Part shown: piece by piece, positions 16,452 to 25,364 of the stretch
How the letters are laid out: every line of letters begins with the position of its first letter
How positions within the stretch are numbered: position 1 is the stretch's first letter
Source: Pacificibacter marinus
Lineage (GTDB): Bacteria > Pseudomonadota > Alphaproteobacteria > Rhodobacterales > Rhodobacteraceae
Assembly: GCF_900109555.1 (NCBI RefSeq)
Contig: NZ_FNZV01000005.1
Location: 62,001 to 126,000, forward strand
Length of the DNA: 64,000 bases
Direction: 5' to 3'
Notes under the pieces: generated by a model
The model's database searches: none
Told to the model about the DNA's origin: nothing
Seen by the model: only the letters and a program-made list of their open reading frames with translations
Translations under genes and position numbers: made by a program

Positions 16452-17264
16452 TTATGCTGGCACAGTCGCACTGAGAAACTGTTGCAAGCGTTTGGATTTC
16501 GGTGCGCCGAACAGGTCGGCTGGAGGGCCTTGTTCTTCGATCAGCCCTTGGTGAAGAAAAACAACATGGTCGGAAATATCCGCAGCCATGCGCATATCGT
16601 GAGTGACGATCATCATAGTGCGTCCCTCGGTGGCCAAAGATTTGATCACTTTGACCACCTCTTGTTCCAGTTCAGGGTCCAGCGCCGATGTCGGTTCATC
16701 AAACAACAGCGCTTTTGGTTCCATGCACAAGGCCCGCGCAATGGCGGCGCGCTGTTGTTGCCCGCCTGACATTTGCGCTGGATACACATCACATTTATCG
16801 CCAATGCCGACTTTGTTCAGATAGGCACGCGCACTTGTTTCCACCTCGGCTTTGTCGCGGCCCAAAACCGTGACCGGGGCTTCCATGACGTTTTCTAAAA
16901 CCGTCATATGCGCCCAAAGATTGAATTGCTGAAACACCATCGACAGGTTCGTGCGAATGCGCATGATTTGTTTACGGTCGCTTGGGCGCCGCGCAAGGCC
17001 TGCGCCTTTCCATGTGATGGGCTCGCCTTCGAACAAAATCTCACCGCTTTGGCTGTCTTCAAGCAAGTTGGCACAGCGCAAAAGCGTGGATTTTCCTGAT
17101 CCGGAGGACCCGATCAATGACACCACTTTACCGCGTCCTGCAATCATGGATACGCCTTTGAGCACATCAAGATCGCCGTAAGATTTATGCAAATCACGGA
17201 TTTCTATCACTGGCGCGCTGTCATGCGTGGCGTGACTTGTGAGGTTTGAGTCGTTGGTCAACAT
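16452..17264 (-). CDS. Polar amino acid ABC transporter ATPase (HisP type)
   Basis: A 270-residue ATPase with Walker A GSSGSGKST, Q-loop VFQQFNLW, signature MSGGQQQR, Walker B LLFDEPTSALD and switch His in IVTHDM. It powers the two adjacent permeases. An N-terminal extension of about 20 residues precedes the first strand (VIEIRDLHKSYG). The ATG at 17264 is preferred; a TTG two codons earlier is possible but less likely. First gene of the operon, with about 150 bases of non-coding sequence upstream that should hold the promoter. Confidence 0.95.
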   Translation of the reverse strand: MLTNDSNLTSHATHDSAPVIEIRDLHKSYGDLDVLKGVSMIAGRGKVVSLIGSSGSGKSTLLRCANLLEDSQSGEILFEGEPITWKGAGLARRPSDRKQIMRIRTNLSMVFQQFNLWAHMTVLENVMEAPVTVLGRDKAEVETSARAYLNKVGIGDKCDVYPAQMSGGQQQRAAIARALCMEPKALLFDEPTSALDPELEQEVVKVIKSLATEGRTMMIVTHDMRMAADISDHVVFLHQGLIEEQGPPADLFGAPKSKRLQQFLSATVPA

Positions 17265-17421
17265 TTCCAAGAGTAAGGTGAGATTCTACCAAAGATGCAA
17301 TAAAATTTGACATATTTCCGCTACGTCAGGGGCTAAAAAATGTGCAAATGGCGCAAACCGCCGCATCTAAGGCGCGCTTTGCATCTCTTGAATGCTATTT
17401 TAACCTATCCCAAGGGGCATG

Positions 17422-17865
17422 TTAGGAAACTTGGCGCGCCATGCGTTGACGGGCCAAAGCACTGTCACGATCACTGACCCCCAAGAGGTTCGAGACCAAT
17501 CGCAGAATTGTATCTTCTTGGTGGTCGCGTTGCCCATCGGCCAGCACAATAGACCACAGGCCTTCGATCACGCTGATACGATCTTCATAGGGCACAGCGT
17601 CTTTGATGGCTTTGGTAAACCGCACGGTGTCGGGGGCTTCAGATTCAAGCACTTCTGCTTCGCCACGCAATTGGCGTGCACCAGCCTCATCGATATCGTA
17701 GCGCGTGCGCAAAACAGTTTCGATCCGCGTGGCTTCAGACGGGTCATAATGCCCATCTGCACGGGCCACCCGCACCAAAAGCGCTGCGAGCGCCAGATGA
17801 GAATCTGCACCGGACAGGCGCTTTGGTTCTGGCTGAATCAGCCTTTGTAAAAAATCTGCAAACAT
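17422..17865 (-). CDS. TerB-family protein
   Basis: A 147-residue all-helical protein resembling the TerB/DjlA-N fold: LAALLVRVARADGHYDPSEATRIETVL and a second half with LWSIVLADGQRDHQEDTILRLVSNLLGV. The two ADG(x)(x)D helix caps are the family hallmark and probably bind metal. TerB members are linked to tellurite resistance, but isolated chromosomal copies like this one usually have no known function. It precedes ppk2 on the chromosome in the direction opposite to transcription, with a 57-base gap, and may be cotranscribed after ppk2. Confidence 0.8.
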   Translation of the reverse strand: MFADFLQRLIQPEPKRLSGADSHLALAALLVRVARADGHYDPSEATRIETVLRTRYDIDEAGARQLRGEAEVLESEAPDTVRFTKAIKDAVPYEDRISVIEGLWSIVLADGQRDHQEDTILRLVSNLLGVSDRDSALARQRMARQVS

Positions 17866-17922
17866 AGGCTCAACATAGGGGCGATGCCGCCAAAGGGAAC
17901 CCCGTGCGGCATCACATGATTG

Positions 17923-18834
17923 TTAATATTTGGACGGCACATAAAGTTCGGGCGGCAAAACGGCGCGCTCGTAATCTTTGTTGTACACCCGTTCAGGCAG
18001 ACTGATCTCTTCGTGGGGCACGTCTTCGTAGGGGAACAGCGACAGCAGATGGTCGATGCAGTTCAAGCGCGCCCGCTTTTTGTCATTGCCTTCAACGATA
18101 TACCATGGTGCTTCTGGAATATTGGTGCGGGCAAAGGCTTCTTCTTTGGCCTTGGTGTATTGTTCCCAGCGCACCCGAGATTGCAGGTCCATTGGGGACA
18201 GTTTCCACTGCTTCATCGGATCATGAATGCGCATCAAAAACCGCATTTGTTGTTCTTCGTCTGATACAGAAAACCAGTATTTCACAACTTTGATGCCAGA
18301 GCGTACAAGCATACGTTCAAATTCGGGAACATCTTGGAAAAACTGTTCCACTTGGTCATCTTCGGCAAATCCCATTACGCGTTCAACGCCTGAGCGATTG
18401 TACCATGAGCGGTCAAACAACACGATTTCGCCAGCTGCTGGCAAGTGTGGCACGTAGCGTTGGAAATACCATTGGGTTTTTTCGCGATCAGAGGGCGCGG
18501 GCAAGGCCACCGTGCGCACAATCCGTGGATTAAGGCGCTGGGTGATGCGTTTGATCACGCCGCCTTTGCCGGCAGAATCGCGTCCTTCGAACAAGACTAC
18601 AATCTTTTCGCCGGTGTGTTGAACCCAATCTTGCAGCCGGATCAGTTCGGCTTGCAGGCGCAAAAGATCGTAAAAATATTCAGGTCGTTTCAAGGCATCG
18701 GGGTGGGCTTTTTGATAGATCTTTTTGATCTCTGTCGATAAAAGCGCGTCTTCCAATTCCAGTTCAAATTCTTCATCCAGCGTATCTGCGAGCTCGGCTT
18801 CCAGCCAATCCTGTGCGTCTTTGTCAAATGTCAT
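17923..18834 (-). CDS. ppk2: Polyphosphate kinase 2
   Basis: About 303 residues of the PPK2 family, which transfer phosphate between polyphosphate and nucleotides. Walker A is FEGRDSAGKGG and Walker B-like DRSWYNR, with the lid region around RRIHDP-type sequence (here MRIHDPMKQWKLSPMD). An acidic N-terminal stretch (LADTLDEEFELELEDALL) precedes the kinase domain, as in the one-domain class that phosphorylates nucleoside diphosphates. The start is placed at the ATG at 18834 (MTFDKDAQDWLE). Polyphosphate and PHA are both reserve polymers, but the genes are 7 kb apart and not co-regulated by anything visible. Confidence 0.95.
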   Translation of the reverse strand: MTFDKDAQDWLEAELADTLDEEFELELEDALLSTEIKKIYQKAHPDALKRPEYFYDLLRLQAELIRLQDWVQHTGEKIVVLFEGRDSAGKGGVIKRITQRLNPRIVRTVALPAPSDREKTQWYFQRYVPHLPAAGEIVLFDRSWYNRSGVERVMGFAEDDQVEQFFQDVPEFERMLVRSGIKVVKYWFSVSDEEQQMRFLMRIHDPMKQWKLSPMDLQSRVRWEQYTKAKEEAFARTNIPEAPWYIVEGNDKKRARLNCIDHLLSLFPYEDVPHEEISLPERVYNKDYERAVLPPELYVPSKY

Positions 18835-18901
18835 CTCGCGTGCCCCTTTATGCTGCTGTCTGCTGCGAGCCTGCCTTAAATCAGAAGAATATGACAGTTT
18901 C

Positions 18902-19495
18902 TTAATGGAATAAAATGGGCACCAAAGATGCAACGAGCAGGCTTGCCATGGTCCAATTGAATATGTTCAGTCGGCGCGGATTTGTTAAAAGGCGACGCAG
19001 CTCTGTGCCCATCCACGCCCAAAGTGTGATGGCTGGAAAATTGACCATCAAAAACCCGATGCCAACCATCAAGGCGGCGGTCCATCCATCGCCTTGCGCG
19101 TAATTCGTTTGCGCGCCAATCGCCATGATCCATGCTTTCGGGTTCACCCATTGAAAAGCGGCAGCTTGCAAAAACGTGAACGGCTTGCCGCCCACATCGT
19201 TTTCTTTTGGTGGCGCTGCATGGGCGATTTTCCAAGCCAGCCACAGCATATAGCCGATGGAAAGAACCATCAAAACGCGCCGCAACATCGGAATTGTTTC
19301 AAAGGCTTGCGCCAATCCAAGCCCGATCACGAACACCATAAAAGAATGCCCCAAAGAGATGCCACACATATGCGGCAACGTGCGCTTGAACCCAAAGTTC
19401 GCGCCAGAGGCCAGCAACATCAAATTGTTTGGCCCTGGCGTTCCAGAGGCAACAAAAGCAAAGCCCAAAAGGGCAAGAAAAAGTGTTATATCCAT
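18902..19495 (-). CDS. LysE/RhtB-family amino acid exporter
   Basis: A 197-residue membrane protein with about six hydrophobic segments and the LysE-family signature near the N-terminus (ASGTPGPNNLMLLASGANFG), plus the NPKAWIMA motif after the central loop. It should export an amino acid or derivative across the inner membrane. It is divergent from an Lrp/AsnC-type regulator, a common arrangement in which the regulator senses the amino acid and switches on the exporter. Substrate unknown. Confidence 0.92.
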   Translation of the reverse strand: MDITLFLALLGFAFVASGTPGPNNLMLLASGANFGFKRTLPHMCGISLGHSFMVFVIGLGLAQAFETIPMLRRVLMVLSIGYMLWLAWKIAHAAPPKENDVGGKPFTFLQAAAFQWVNPKAWIMAIGAQTNYAQGDGWTAALMVGIGFLMVNFPAITLWAWMGTELRRLLTNPRRLNIFNWTMASLLVASLVPILFH

Positions 19496-19556
19496 AGCGG
19501 GAAGATAGGCGAAGTCTTACGGTGTTTGTATGCGAATGGCGCTTGATTTGATAAAT

Positions 19557-19566
19557 TATTGCAATA
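19557..19566. promoter_or_regulatory. Palindrome in the lysE-lrp intergenic region
   Basis: TATTGCAATA is a perfect 10-base palindrome in an AT-rich stretch 10 bases before the Lrp-type start codon and about 60 bases from the LysE-type start. This position suits autoregulation by the Lrp-type protein. It also leaves little room for a ribosome-binding site. Confidence 0.4.
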
Positions 19567-19576
19567 TATCTCGATT

Positions 19577-20020
19577 ATGGACAAAATTGACGATCATATA
19601 TTGCGCACCCTTGCACGGGACGGGCGTTTGACCAATCTGCAATTGGCGGATCAAATCGGCCTGTCGCCTTCTGCCACGTCACGCCGTGTTGCCGATCTTG
19701 AGCGCAGTGGCGTGATTACCGGATACCGCGCCGTGATTGATCAGTCCAAAGTGGGGCTTGGGTTCGTAGCCTATGTAACGGTTGGCTTGTCAAAGCACAC
19801 CAAAGAATCGCAAGAGGCGTTTGAGCGCGCCATTTCACAGGCGCCACAGGTCAAAGAATGCCACAATGTGACAGGCGTTTTTGAATATATCTTGCGGGTC
19901 GAAACAGCGGATTTAAGTGCATATAAAGTGTTTCACACAGATGTGCTGGGCGTTTTGCCACAAGTGAATTCGATCACGTCTTATATCGTCATGGAAAGCC
20001 CGAAAGATCTGCGCGCATAA
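19577..20020 (+). CDS. Lrp/AsnC-family transcriptional regulator
   Basis: A 147-residue regulator. It has an N-terminal helix-turn-helix (MDKIDDHILRTLARDGRLTNLQLADQIGLSPSATSRRVADLE) and a C-terminal RAM domain with CHNVTGVFEYILRVET, where effector amino acids bind between dimers. The ATG at 19577 is chosen over an upstream TTG because the family starts this close to the first helix. No clear Shine-Dalgarno sequence is seen. It is divergent from a LysE-type exporter, which is its probable target. Confidence 0.92.
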   Translation: MDKIDDHILRTLARDGRLTNLQLADQIGLSPSATSRRVADLERSGVITGYRAVIDQSKVGLGFVAYVTVGLSKHTKESQEAFERAISQAPQVKECHNVTGVFEYILRVETADLSAYKVFHTDVLGVLPQVNSITSYIVMESPKDLRA

Positions 20021-20124
20021 GCAAGGATTTGCCTGATATGGGGCCTAAGTAAGCTTGGTCGCATTTGATCTGTGCCCAGATGTTTTTGCGTGTTAGCTCG
20101 GGGAGTATCAGTCAGGAGACCCAG

Positions 20125-20754
20125 ATGTATATTCCCAACGGCACAGGCGAAAGACGTCCTGATGTGCTTTGTGCAGCGATCCAAGAAATCAGTTTTGCAG
20201 CGCTTGTCACGCCGCACGCTGACGGGATGGAAATCAACCACCTGCCTTGGTTGGTGCGCCGCGAAGGGGCCAATGTCATTCTTGAGGCCCACGTTGCGCG
20301 CGCCAATGCGCATTGGCGATTGGGTGGGTTTCAATCTGTCGCGATTTTTCAAGGCCCGCATGCCTATGTGTCGCCGTCATTTTACCCGTCAAAAGCCGAA
20401 GATGGCCGCGTGGTGCCAACGTGGACCTACATCACGGTGCATGCCCATGGGATGCTTGAGACGATTGAGGACCCGCGGTGGATTTCAACTCATTTGGAAT
20501 CGCTTACACAGCAACATGAAAGCGCGCGCCCAGACCCTTGGAAGGTCAGTGATGCACCCGTTGCTTATTTGTCGGCGCTTAAACGCGGTGTTGTCGGCTT
20601 GCGGTTGAGTGTCGAAAAACTCGAAGGCAAGTGGAAAGTGAACCAAAACAAATCTGATGCTGACATGCGTGGGACCATCGATGGGTTGTCACGTGAAAGC
20701 GAGGCTGGTGGGCATATTGCTGGCGCATTGGCCGGATATTTGGACCAAGACTAA
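20125..20754 (+). CDS. PaiB-like FMN-binding split-barrel protein
   Basis: A 209-residue protein of the PaiB 'FMN-binding negative transcriptional regulator' family. It starts MYIPNGTGERRPDVL, then LVTPHADGMEINHLPWLV, HVARANAHWR, GPHAYVSPSFYPSK, VPTWTYITVHAHG and KLEGKWKVNQNKS, all characteristic. The fold is a flavin-binding split barrel. Despite the family name, DNA binding is doubtful, and heme or flavin related activity is possible. The start at 20125 follows CAGGAGA. It runs in the same direction as the Lrp-type gene after about 100 bases and has its own terminator. Confidence 0.88.
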   Translation: MYIPNGTGERRPDVLCAAIQEISFAALVTPHADGMEINHLPWLVRREGANVILEAHVARANAHWRLGGFQSVAIFQGPHAYVSPSFYPSKAEDGRVVPTWTYITVHAHGMLETIEDPRWISTHLESLTQQHESARPDPWKVSDAPVAYLSALKRGVVGLRLSVEKLEGKWKVNQNKSDADMRGTIDGLSRESEAGGHIAGALAGYLDQD

Positions 20755-20783
20755 AAGCCTGCAACCGGCTTGTTATACTCATA

Positions 20784-20819
20784 AAAAAGCGCGCCCTTGA
20801 TCCCAAGAACGCGCTTTTT
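20784..20819. terminator. Bidirectional terminator between paiB-like gene and pyrG
   Basis: An AAAAAGCGCG/CGCGCTTTTT stem, with a 16-base apical loop that may fold further, is placed between two convergent genes. Confidence 0.85.
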
Positions 20820-20838
20820 CAATGTTGAATGTCGTGGC

Positions 20839-22482
20839 TTAGACCAGACGTGAATTTTCTTTGGCAGCACGAATGAAGTCTTTGAACAAAGGCGCAGGTG
20901 CAAAGGGTTTGGATTTCAATTCTGGGTGGAACTGAACGCCGATGTACCAAGGGTGATCTTTGATTTCGACAATCTCTGGCAAACGTCCATCGGGGGACAT
21001 GCCTGAGAACACCATGCCGTGTTTTTCCAACTGTTCGCGGTATTTCGTGTCGACCTCATAGCGGTGACGATGGCGCTCTTCGATCTGTGTGGTGCCGTAA
21101 GCTTCGGCCACACGAGAGCCCGCAGTCAATGTCGCAGAGTAGGCGCCCAAACGCATGGTGCCGCCTTTGTCATCTGTGGATTTGCGGCGCACTTTGTGGT
21201 TGCCTTGAACCCATTCTTTGAGGTGGTACACGACAGGTTCAAAACGTTTTTTGCCAGCTTCGTGGTCGAACTCTTCGGATCCTGCTGCTTCGATTCCGGC
21301 CAAGTTGCGCGCGGCTTCAATTACAGCCATTTGCATGCCCAAACAGATGCCAAGGTATGGGATTTTGCGTTCGCGTGCGAATTGTGCCGCTTTGATTTTA
21401 CCCTCTGTACCACGTTCGCCAAAGCCACCAGGAACCAAGATCGCGTGGAAGCCTTCAAGATAGGGCGCTGCGTCTTCAGATTCGAACAGCTCGGCGTCAA
21501 CCCATTCAACTTTCACTTTCACACGGTTGGCCATGCCGCCATGTGTGAGCGCTTCTGCGATAGATTTATAGGCGTCTTCCAATTGCACGTATTTGCCCAC
21601 GATGGCGACTTTCACTTCGCCTTCTGGGTTGAACACGCGGTCCGCCACATCATGCCAAACCGTCAGGTCGGGTTTTGGGGCAGGGGCGATGCCAAAGGCA
21701 TCAAGCACGGCTTGGTCCAAACCTTCGCGGTGGTACGCGAGCGGTGCCTCGTAGATGGATTTCAAATCAGGGGCTGCAATCACGTCTTCTTTGCGCACGT
21801 TACAGAACAAGGCGATTTTTTCGCGCTCTTTTTCTGGGATCGGATGCTCAGAGCGACAGACCAAGACATTTGGCTGCAAGCCGATCGTACGCAATTCTTT
21901 TACAGAGTGCTGTGTCGGTTTTGTTTTCAATTCGCCAGAGGCCGCGATGTAGGGCAACAGCGTGAGGTGCATAAAAATACACTGACCGCGTGGTCTGTCT
22001 TGGGCAAACTGACGGATCGCTTCAAAGAACGGCAGACCTTCGATATCGCCAACCGTGCCACCAATTTCGCAGAGCATGAAATCAACTTCGTCATCACCAA
22101 TTTCGATGAAATCTTTGATCTCGTTGGTCACGTGCGGGATCACCTGAATGGTTTTACCCAAATAATCGCCACGACGCTCTTTTTCCAAAACATTGGTGTA
22201 GACGCGACCCGATGAAATCGAATCTGTGTTACGCGCAGCCACACCTGTGAAACGTTCGTAGTGACCTAAATCAAGATCCGTCTCAGCGCCATCATCCGTG
22301 ACAAACACCTCGCCGTGTTCAAACGGGCTCATCGTGCCTGGATCAACGTTGAGGTAGGGATCAAGCTTGCGAAGGCGCACTGTGTATCCGCGTGCTTGCA
22401 AGAGAGCGCCAAGAGCGGCAGAGGCCAAGCCCTTGCCGAGTGAGGAAACAACACCGCCGGTGATGAAAACGTAACGTGCCAT
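20839..22482 (-). CDS. pyrG: CTP synthase
   Basis: A 547-residue enzyme that aminates UTP to CTP. The N-terminal synthetase domain starts [19 protein letters not shown] (P-loop and cation site). The C-terminal class I glutamine amidotransferase domain has the nucleophile elbow GICLGMQ and the His-Glu pair in [10 protein letters not shown]. Full length and intact. It lies downstream of secG on the same strand, a gene order common in alphaproteobacteria, with a 167-base gap likely to hold its promoter. Confidence 0.98.
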   Translation of the reverse strand: MARYVFITGGVVSSLGKGLASAALGALLQARGYTVRLRKLDPYLNVDPGTMSPFEHGEVFVTDDGAETDLDLGHYERFTGVAARNTDSISSGRVYTNVLEKERRGDYLGKTIQVIPHVTNEIKDFIEIGDDEVDFMLCEIGGTVGDIEGLPFFEAIRQFAQDRPRGQCIFMHLTLLPYIAASGELKTKPTQHSVKELRTIGLQPNVLVCRSEHPIPEKEREKIALFCNVRKEDVIAAPDLKSIYEAPLAYHREGLDQAVLDAFGIAPAPKPDLTVWHDVADRVFNPEGEVKVAIVGKYVQLEDAYKSIAEALTHGGMANRVKVKVEWVDAELFESEDAAPYLEGFHAILVPGGFGERGTEGKIKAAQFARERKIPYLGICLGMQMAVIEAARNLAGIEAAGSEEFDHEAGKKRFEPVVYHLKEWVQGNHKVRRKSTDDKGGTMRLGAYSATLTAGSRVAEAYGTTQIEERHRHRYEVDTKYREQLEKHGMVFSGMSPDGRLPEIVEIKDHPWYIGVQFHPELKSKPFAPAPLFKDFIRAAKENSRLV

Positions 22483-22649
22483 AGTGGGTGTAGCTCCCGT
22501 GAGTGGTCAAAAACATATTGAGGCATGGCGTTAAAAAACGCCATGTTCACGGGATTTATGGACTAACAGATTCGGTCGTCCCGCACAACCGAACCGCAAG
22601 ATATTGCGTGAATTAACCCGCTTTGCCCAAAGTATTGCTTGAATTTAGC

Positions 22650-23012
22650 TTATTCTGCGCGCGGAGGTGCCAAAGGCGCATCTGATGCAGATGGGGGCAA
22701 CAAGGTGCTTGCATCTGGCAAAGCCGGTGCTGCTGATGTGGTGTCATCTTGCAGCACAACACCGTCTACAACCGAAGAACTTGCCGCATCGCGACGCGCC
22801 AAAACGGTCAAAGTGATCGATGTACAGATGAAGCCGATAGCAAAGATCCATGTGAGTTTGGTCAGGGCCGACGCCGCAGCACGACCGCTCATGACGTCAC
22901 CGCCACCACCGCCACCCATACCAAGGCCGCCACCTTCGGAACGCTGAAGCAACACAATGCCAATCAAGCACAATGCAAGGATCAGGTGGACGATAAGGAT
23001 GACGTTTTCCAT
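22650..23012 (-). CDS. secG: Preprotein translocase subunit SecG
   Basis: A 120-residue protein with two membrane helices joined by the glycine-rich cytoplasmic loop LLQRSEGGGLGMGGGGGGDVMSGR, the SecG hallmark. It is part of the SecYEG channel and aids SecA-driven export. The C-terminus has an alphaproteobacterial Ala/Pro/Ser-rich extension (TTSAAPALPDASTLLPP). It lies just upstream of pyrG on the same strand. Confidence 0.95.
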   Translation of the reverse strand: MENVILIVHLILALCLIGIVLLQRSEGGGLGMGGGGGGDVMSGRAAASALTKLTWIFAIGFICTSITLTVLARRDAASSSVVDGVVLQDDTTSAAPALPDASTLLPPSASDAPLAPPRAE

Positions 23013-23174
23013 GGAGAGGCCTTCGGATGAGTTCGATGCGGGTATTTAGGTAAAATGCGCGAGGCGCGCAACCCCTTGACCCTGCTCTAAGGCAAATGAG
23101 GTCAAACTTTTATTGATTCAAGGGGATGTTCCGCTAAATTTGTGTCGTTGGGACACAGTAGCAGAACGACGTGG

Positions 23175-23368
23175 ATGCGTTTGCACGAAACCCACCGCCG
23201 ATTGGATGCCACTGTTGCCGTGTTTTTTGCGGCTGCAATGTGCTGTATCATTTGGGTGCTTTTCAACAATGATATGCTCTTTGATTGGGCCTTTAAGCGG
23301 CATCAAAATACGTAATCTTGGCTTATGCGTCGGATCTTGGTCGTGCCGCTATGTTTAGCGGCATCGCA
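23175..23368 (+). pseudogene. Nonsense-truncated remnant of a small membrane protein gene
   Basis: An ATG at 23175 opens a 46-codon frame beginning MRLHETHRRLDATVAVFF, with one hydrophobic helix (VAVFFAAAMCCIIWVLF) then LFDWAFKRHQNT, ending in TAA at 23313-23315. Reading through, the frame continues SWLMRRILVVPLCLA, which resembles how I remember the intact Rhodobacterales hypothetical protein (HQNTLSW..RP..). The stop therefore looks like a TTA-to-TAA change. The homologous region soon ends and the sequence runs into an Ada fragment on the other strand. The assignment rests on memory of the family. Confidence 0.5.
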
Positions 23369-23569
23369 TCAAATCCTGTCTGGCGTGATAATCAGTCTCT
23401 GTTTGTAAAAGGTGCAATTCTCGGGCTTGGGTTTGCGCGCAGGGCAGGTGAGCCTGCAAAAGATGCCGGTGGATGACACGCCGACAAAAGCACGCCCTTC
23501 GTAAGACGGGTCTCGTGCCACAAGAGCGGTGTAAAGCGTTTCGGAATCAGGCAGGGCAAATAAGGTCAT
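23369..23569 (-). pseudogene. Ada N-terminal metal-binding domain fragment
   Basis: A 66-residue frame containing FVGVSSTGIFCRLTCPARKPKPENCTFY, the zinc/methyl-acceptor domain of Ada-type DNA repair proteins. The methyl-accepting Cys and two further zinc ligands are present. The frame ends a few residues later (KQRLIITPDRI then stop), before the usual second Cys pair (GFRPCKRC). The domain therefore lacks its last ligand, and all downstream AraC and methyltransferase or glycosylase domains are absent. Most likely a decayed gene remnant. Confidence 0.75.
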
Positions 23570-23743
23570 GACACAAGCTTAGGGAGTGAAAATTACGCTG
23601 TCCGCCGAAAAACGGGCGTCAATTTCAGTCAATTGGTCAAATCAATTGCGGCGAAGCGGCATGATGTGCCCTTTTAAGGTTTCATCACAGCGCACCAATG
23701 GCTATACCGACGCGGGTTTCATCCAATCCAAAGGAATTAGGAT

Positions 23744-25039
23744 ATGGCAAACGTCGTCGTAGTCGGCGCCCAATGGGGTGACGAGGGTAAAGGCAAGATT
23801 GTAGACTGGCTTTCTGAGCGTGCAGATGTGATTGCACGTTTCCAAGGCGGTCATAACGCGGGTCACACGCTCGTTATTGATGGGACAGTGTACAAACTTG
23901 CTGCGCTGCCATCTGGCGTTGTGCGTGGCGGGAAACTGTCTGTGATCGGCAACGGTGTTGTGCTTGATCCATGGCATCTTGTGAAAGAAATCGCGTCTAT
24001 TCAGAAACAGGGTGTGGATATTTCCCCCGAAAATCTGATGATCGCGGAAAACACACCGCTCATTTTGCCAATCCACGGCGAACTTGATCGCGCACGCGAA
24101 GAAGCCGCGTCGCAGGGCACGAAAATCGGCACAACGGGTCGTGGTATCGGGCCAGCTTACGAAGACAAAGTTGGCCGTCGCTCTGTGCGCGTTGCTGATT
24201 TGGGCGACGAGACGACGTTGATCGCTCATGTTGATCGTGCGCTGCAGCATCACAATCCGCTGCGCAAAGGTCTGGGCATTGCCCCTGTGGACCGCGATGC
24301 TTTGATTGCACAGCTGCAAGAGATTGCACCGCAGATTTTGCAATACGCGGCACCCGTTTGGAAAGTGCTCGCTGAAAAACGCAAAGCTGGCAAACGTATC
24401 TTGTTTGAGGGCGCACAAGGCGCGCTTTTGGACATTGATTTTGGCACATACCCGTTTGTGACTTCATCTAATGTGATCGCGGGTCAAGCCGCGACAGGTG
24501 TTGGCATGGGGCCTGGCGCGATTGATTACGTTTTGGGCATTGTCAAAGCGTACACCACACGCGTGGGCGAGGGACCTTTCCCTGCTGAATTGAACGACGC
24601 AGATGGTCAACGCTTGGGCGAACGCGGTCATGAATTTGGCACCAACACGGGGCGCAAACGGCGCTGTGGTTGGTTTGATGCCGTGCTTGTGCGCCAAACC
24701 TGTGCGACGTCTGGCGTGAACGGAATTTCATTCACCAAACTCGACGTTTTGGACGGTTTTGAGACACTGAAAATCTGTGTTGGCTATGATCTTGATGGTA
24801 AGACATTGGATTACTTGCCAACAGCGGCTGATCAACAAGCGCGCTGCAAACCGATTTATGAGGAAATGCCCGGTTGGTCTGAATCGACTGAGGGCGCGCG
24901 CTCTTGGAACGATCTGCCTGCAAATGCGGTGAAATACGTGCGCCGTGTCGAAGAATTGATTGGCTGCCCTGTTGCGATGTTATCCACATCACCTGAGCGC
25001 GAAGATACGATTCTGGTCACTGACCCGTTCGAAGATTGA
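23744..25039 (+). CDS. purA: Adenylosuccinate synthetase
   Basis: A 431-residue enzyme joining IMP and aspartate with GTP in AMP synthesis. It starts [23 protein letters not shown] (P-loop-like GDEGKGK) and has GHNAGHT, the IMP-binding [14 protein letters not shown], the [21 protein letters not shown] motif and the GTP-binding LTKLD-like FTKLDVLDG. Full length and intact. A one-membrane-domain DUF2842 gene follows by 19 bases and is probably cotranscribed. Confidence 0.98.
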   Translation: MANVVVVGAQWGDEGKGKIVDWLSERADVIARFQGGHNAGHTLVIDGTVYKLAALPSGVVRGGKLSVIGNGVVLDPWHLVKEIASIQKQGVDISPENLMIAENTPLILPIHGELDRAREEAASQGTKIGTTGRGIGPAYEDKVGRRSVRVADLGDETTLIAHVDRALQHHNPLRKGLGIAPVDRDALIAQLQEIAPQILQYAAPVWKVLAEKRKAGKRILFEGAQGALLDIDFGTYPFVTSSNVIAGQAATGVGMGPGAIDYVLGIVKAYTTRVGEGPFPAELNDADGQRLGERGHEFGTNTGRKRRCGWFDAVLVRQTCATSGVNGISFTKLDVLDGFETLKICVGYDLDGKTLDYLPTAADQQARCKPIYEEMPGWSESTEGARSWNDLPANAVKYVRRVEELIGCPVAMLSTSPEREDTILVTDPFED

Positions 25040-25058
25040 TAGACAAGGATTGATTGAG

Positions 25059-25274
25059 ATGGCCCTATCCTACAAAGCGCGTCGTCGCGTGGCTCTTTTG
25101 GTGCTTGTGGTGGGGGTGCCTGTCTATATCGCGCTGTGTTGGAAACTCACCAGCTTGTTTGAGCGGCCATCGATTTTGGTCGAACTGGCGATCTATGTTG
25201 GCATGGGGTTGCTTTGGGCCATTCCGTTGAAATCGGTGTTCATGGGGATCGGTCAACCCGATCCAGATGAATAG
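25059..25274 (+). CDS. DUF2842 small membrane protein
   Basis: A 71-residue protein with two hydrophobic helices (VALLVLVVGVPVYIALCW and LAIYVGMGLLWAIPL) and a short acidic tail (GIGQPDPDE). The start (MALSYKARRRVALL) and the IPLKSVFMGIGQPDP ending match the DUF2842 family, which I recall sitting near purA in alphaproteobacteria. Function unknown. It starts 19 bases after purA and ends before a strong terminator, so the two form a transcription unit. Confidence 0.85.
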   Translation: MALSYKARRRVALLVLVVGVPVYIALCWKLTSLFERPSILVELAIYVGMGLLWAIPLKSVFMGIGQPDPDE

Positions 25275-25313
25275 CACGGTTTAAACGCTGTTCAGTGACT
25301 TATATCCAAAGAA

Positions 25314-25339
25314 AAAGGCCGCCCTATATGGCGGCCTTT
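25314..25339. terminator. Bidirectional terminator after the purA unit
   Basis: An AAAGGCCGCC/GGCGGCCTTT stem with a 6-base loop sits between two convergent units, with an A-run before it and T-rich sequence after it. Confidence 0.88.
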
Positions 25340-25364
25340 CGTATGTCTGCGACTCAAGTCCGAT

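Noticed and set aside
17422-17865. The TerB-like gene as a tellurite resistance determinant
   Set aside because: No other ter genes are present, and isolated TerB-like proteins are common and uncharacterised.
21019-22215. A 398-codon open frame on the plus strand opposite pyrG
   Set aside because: Composition is that of an antisense shadow of pyrG (Phe/His/Cys-rich) with no recognisable domain, while pyrG is complete and certain.
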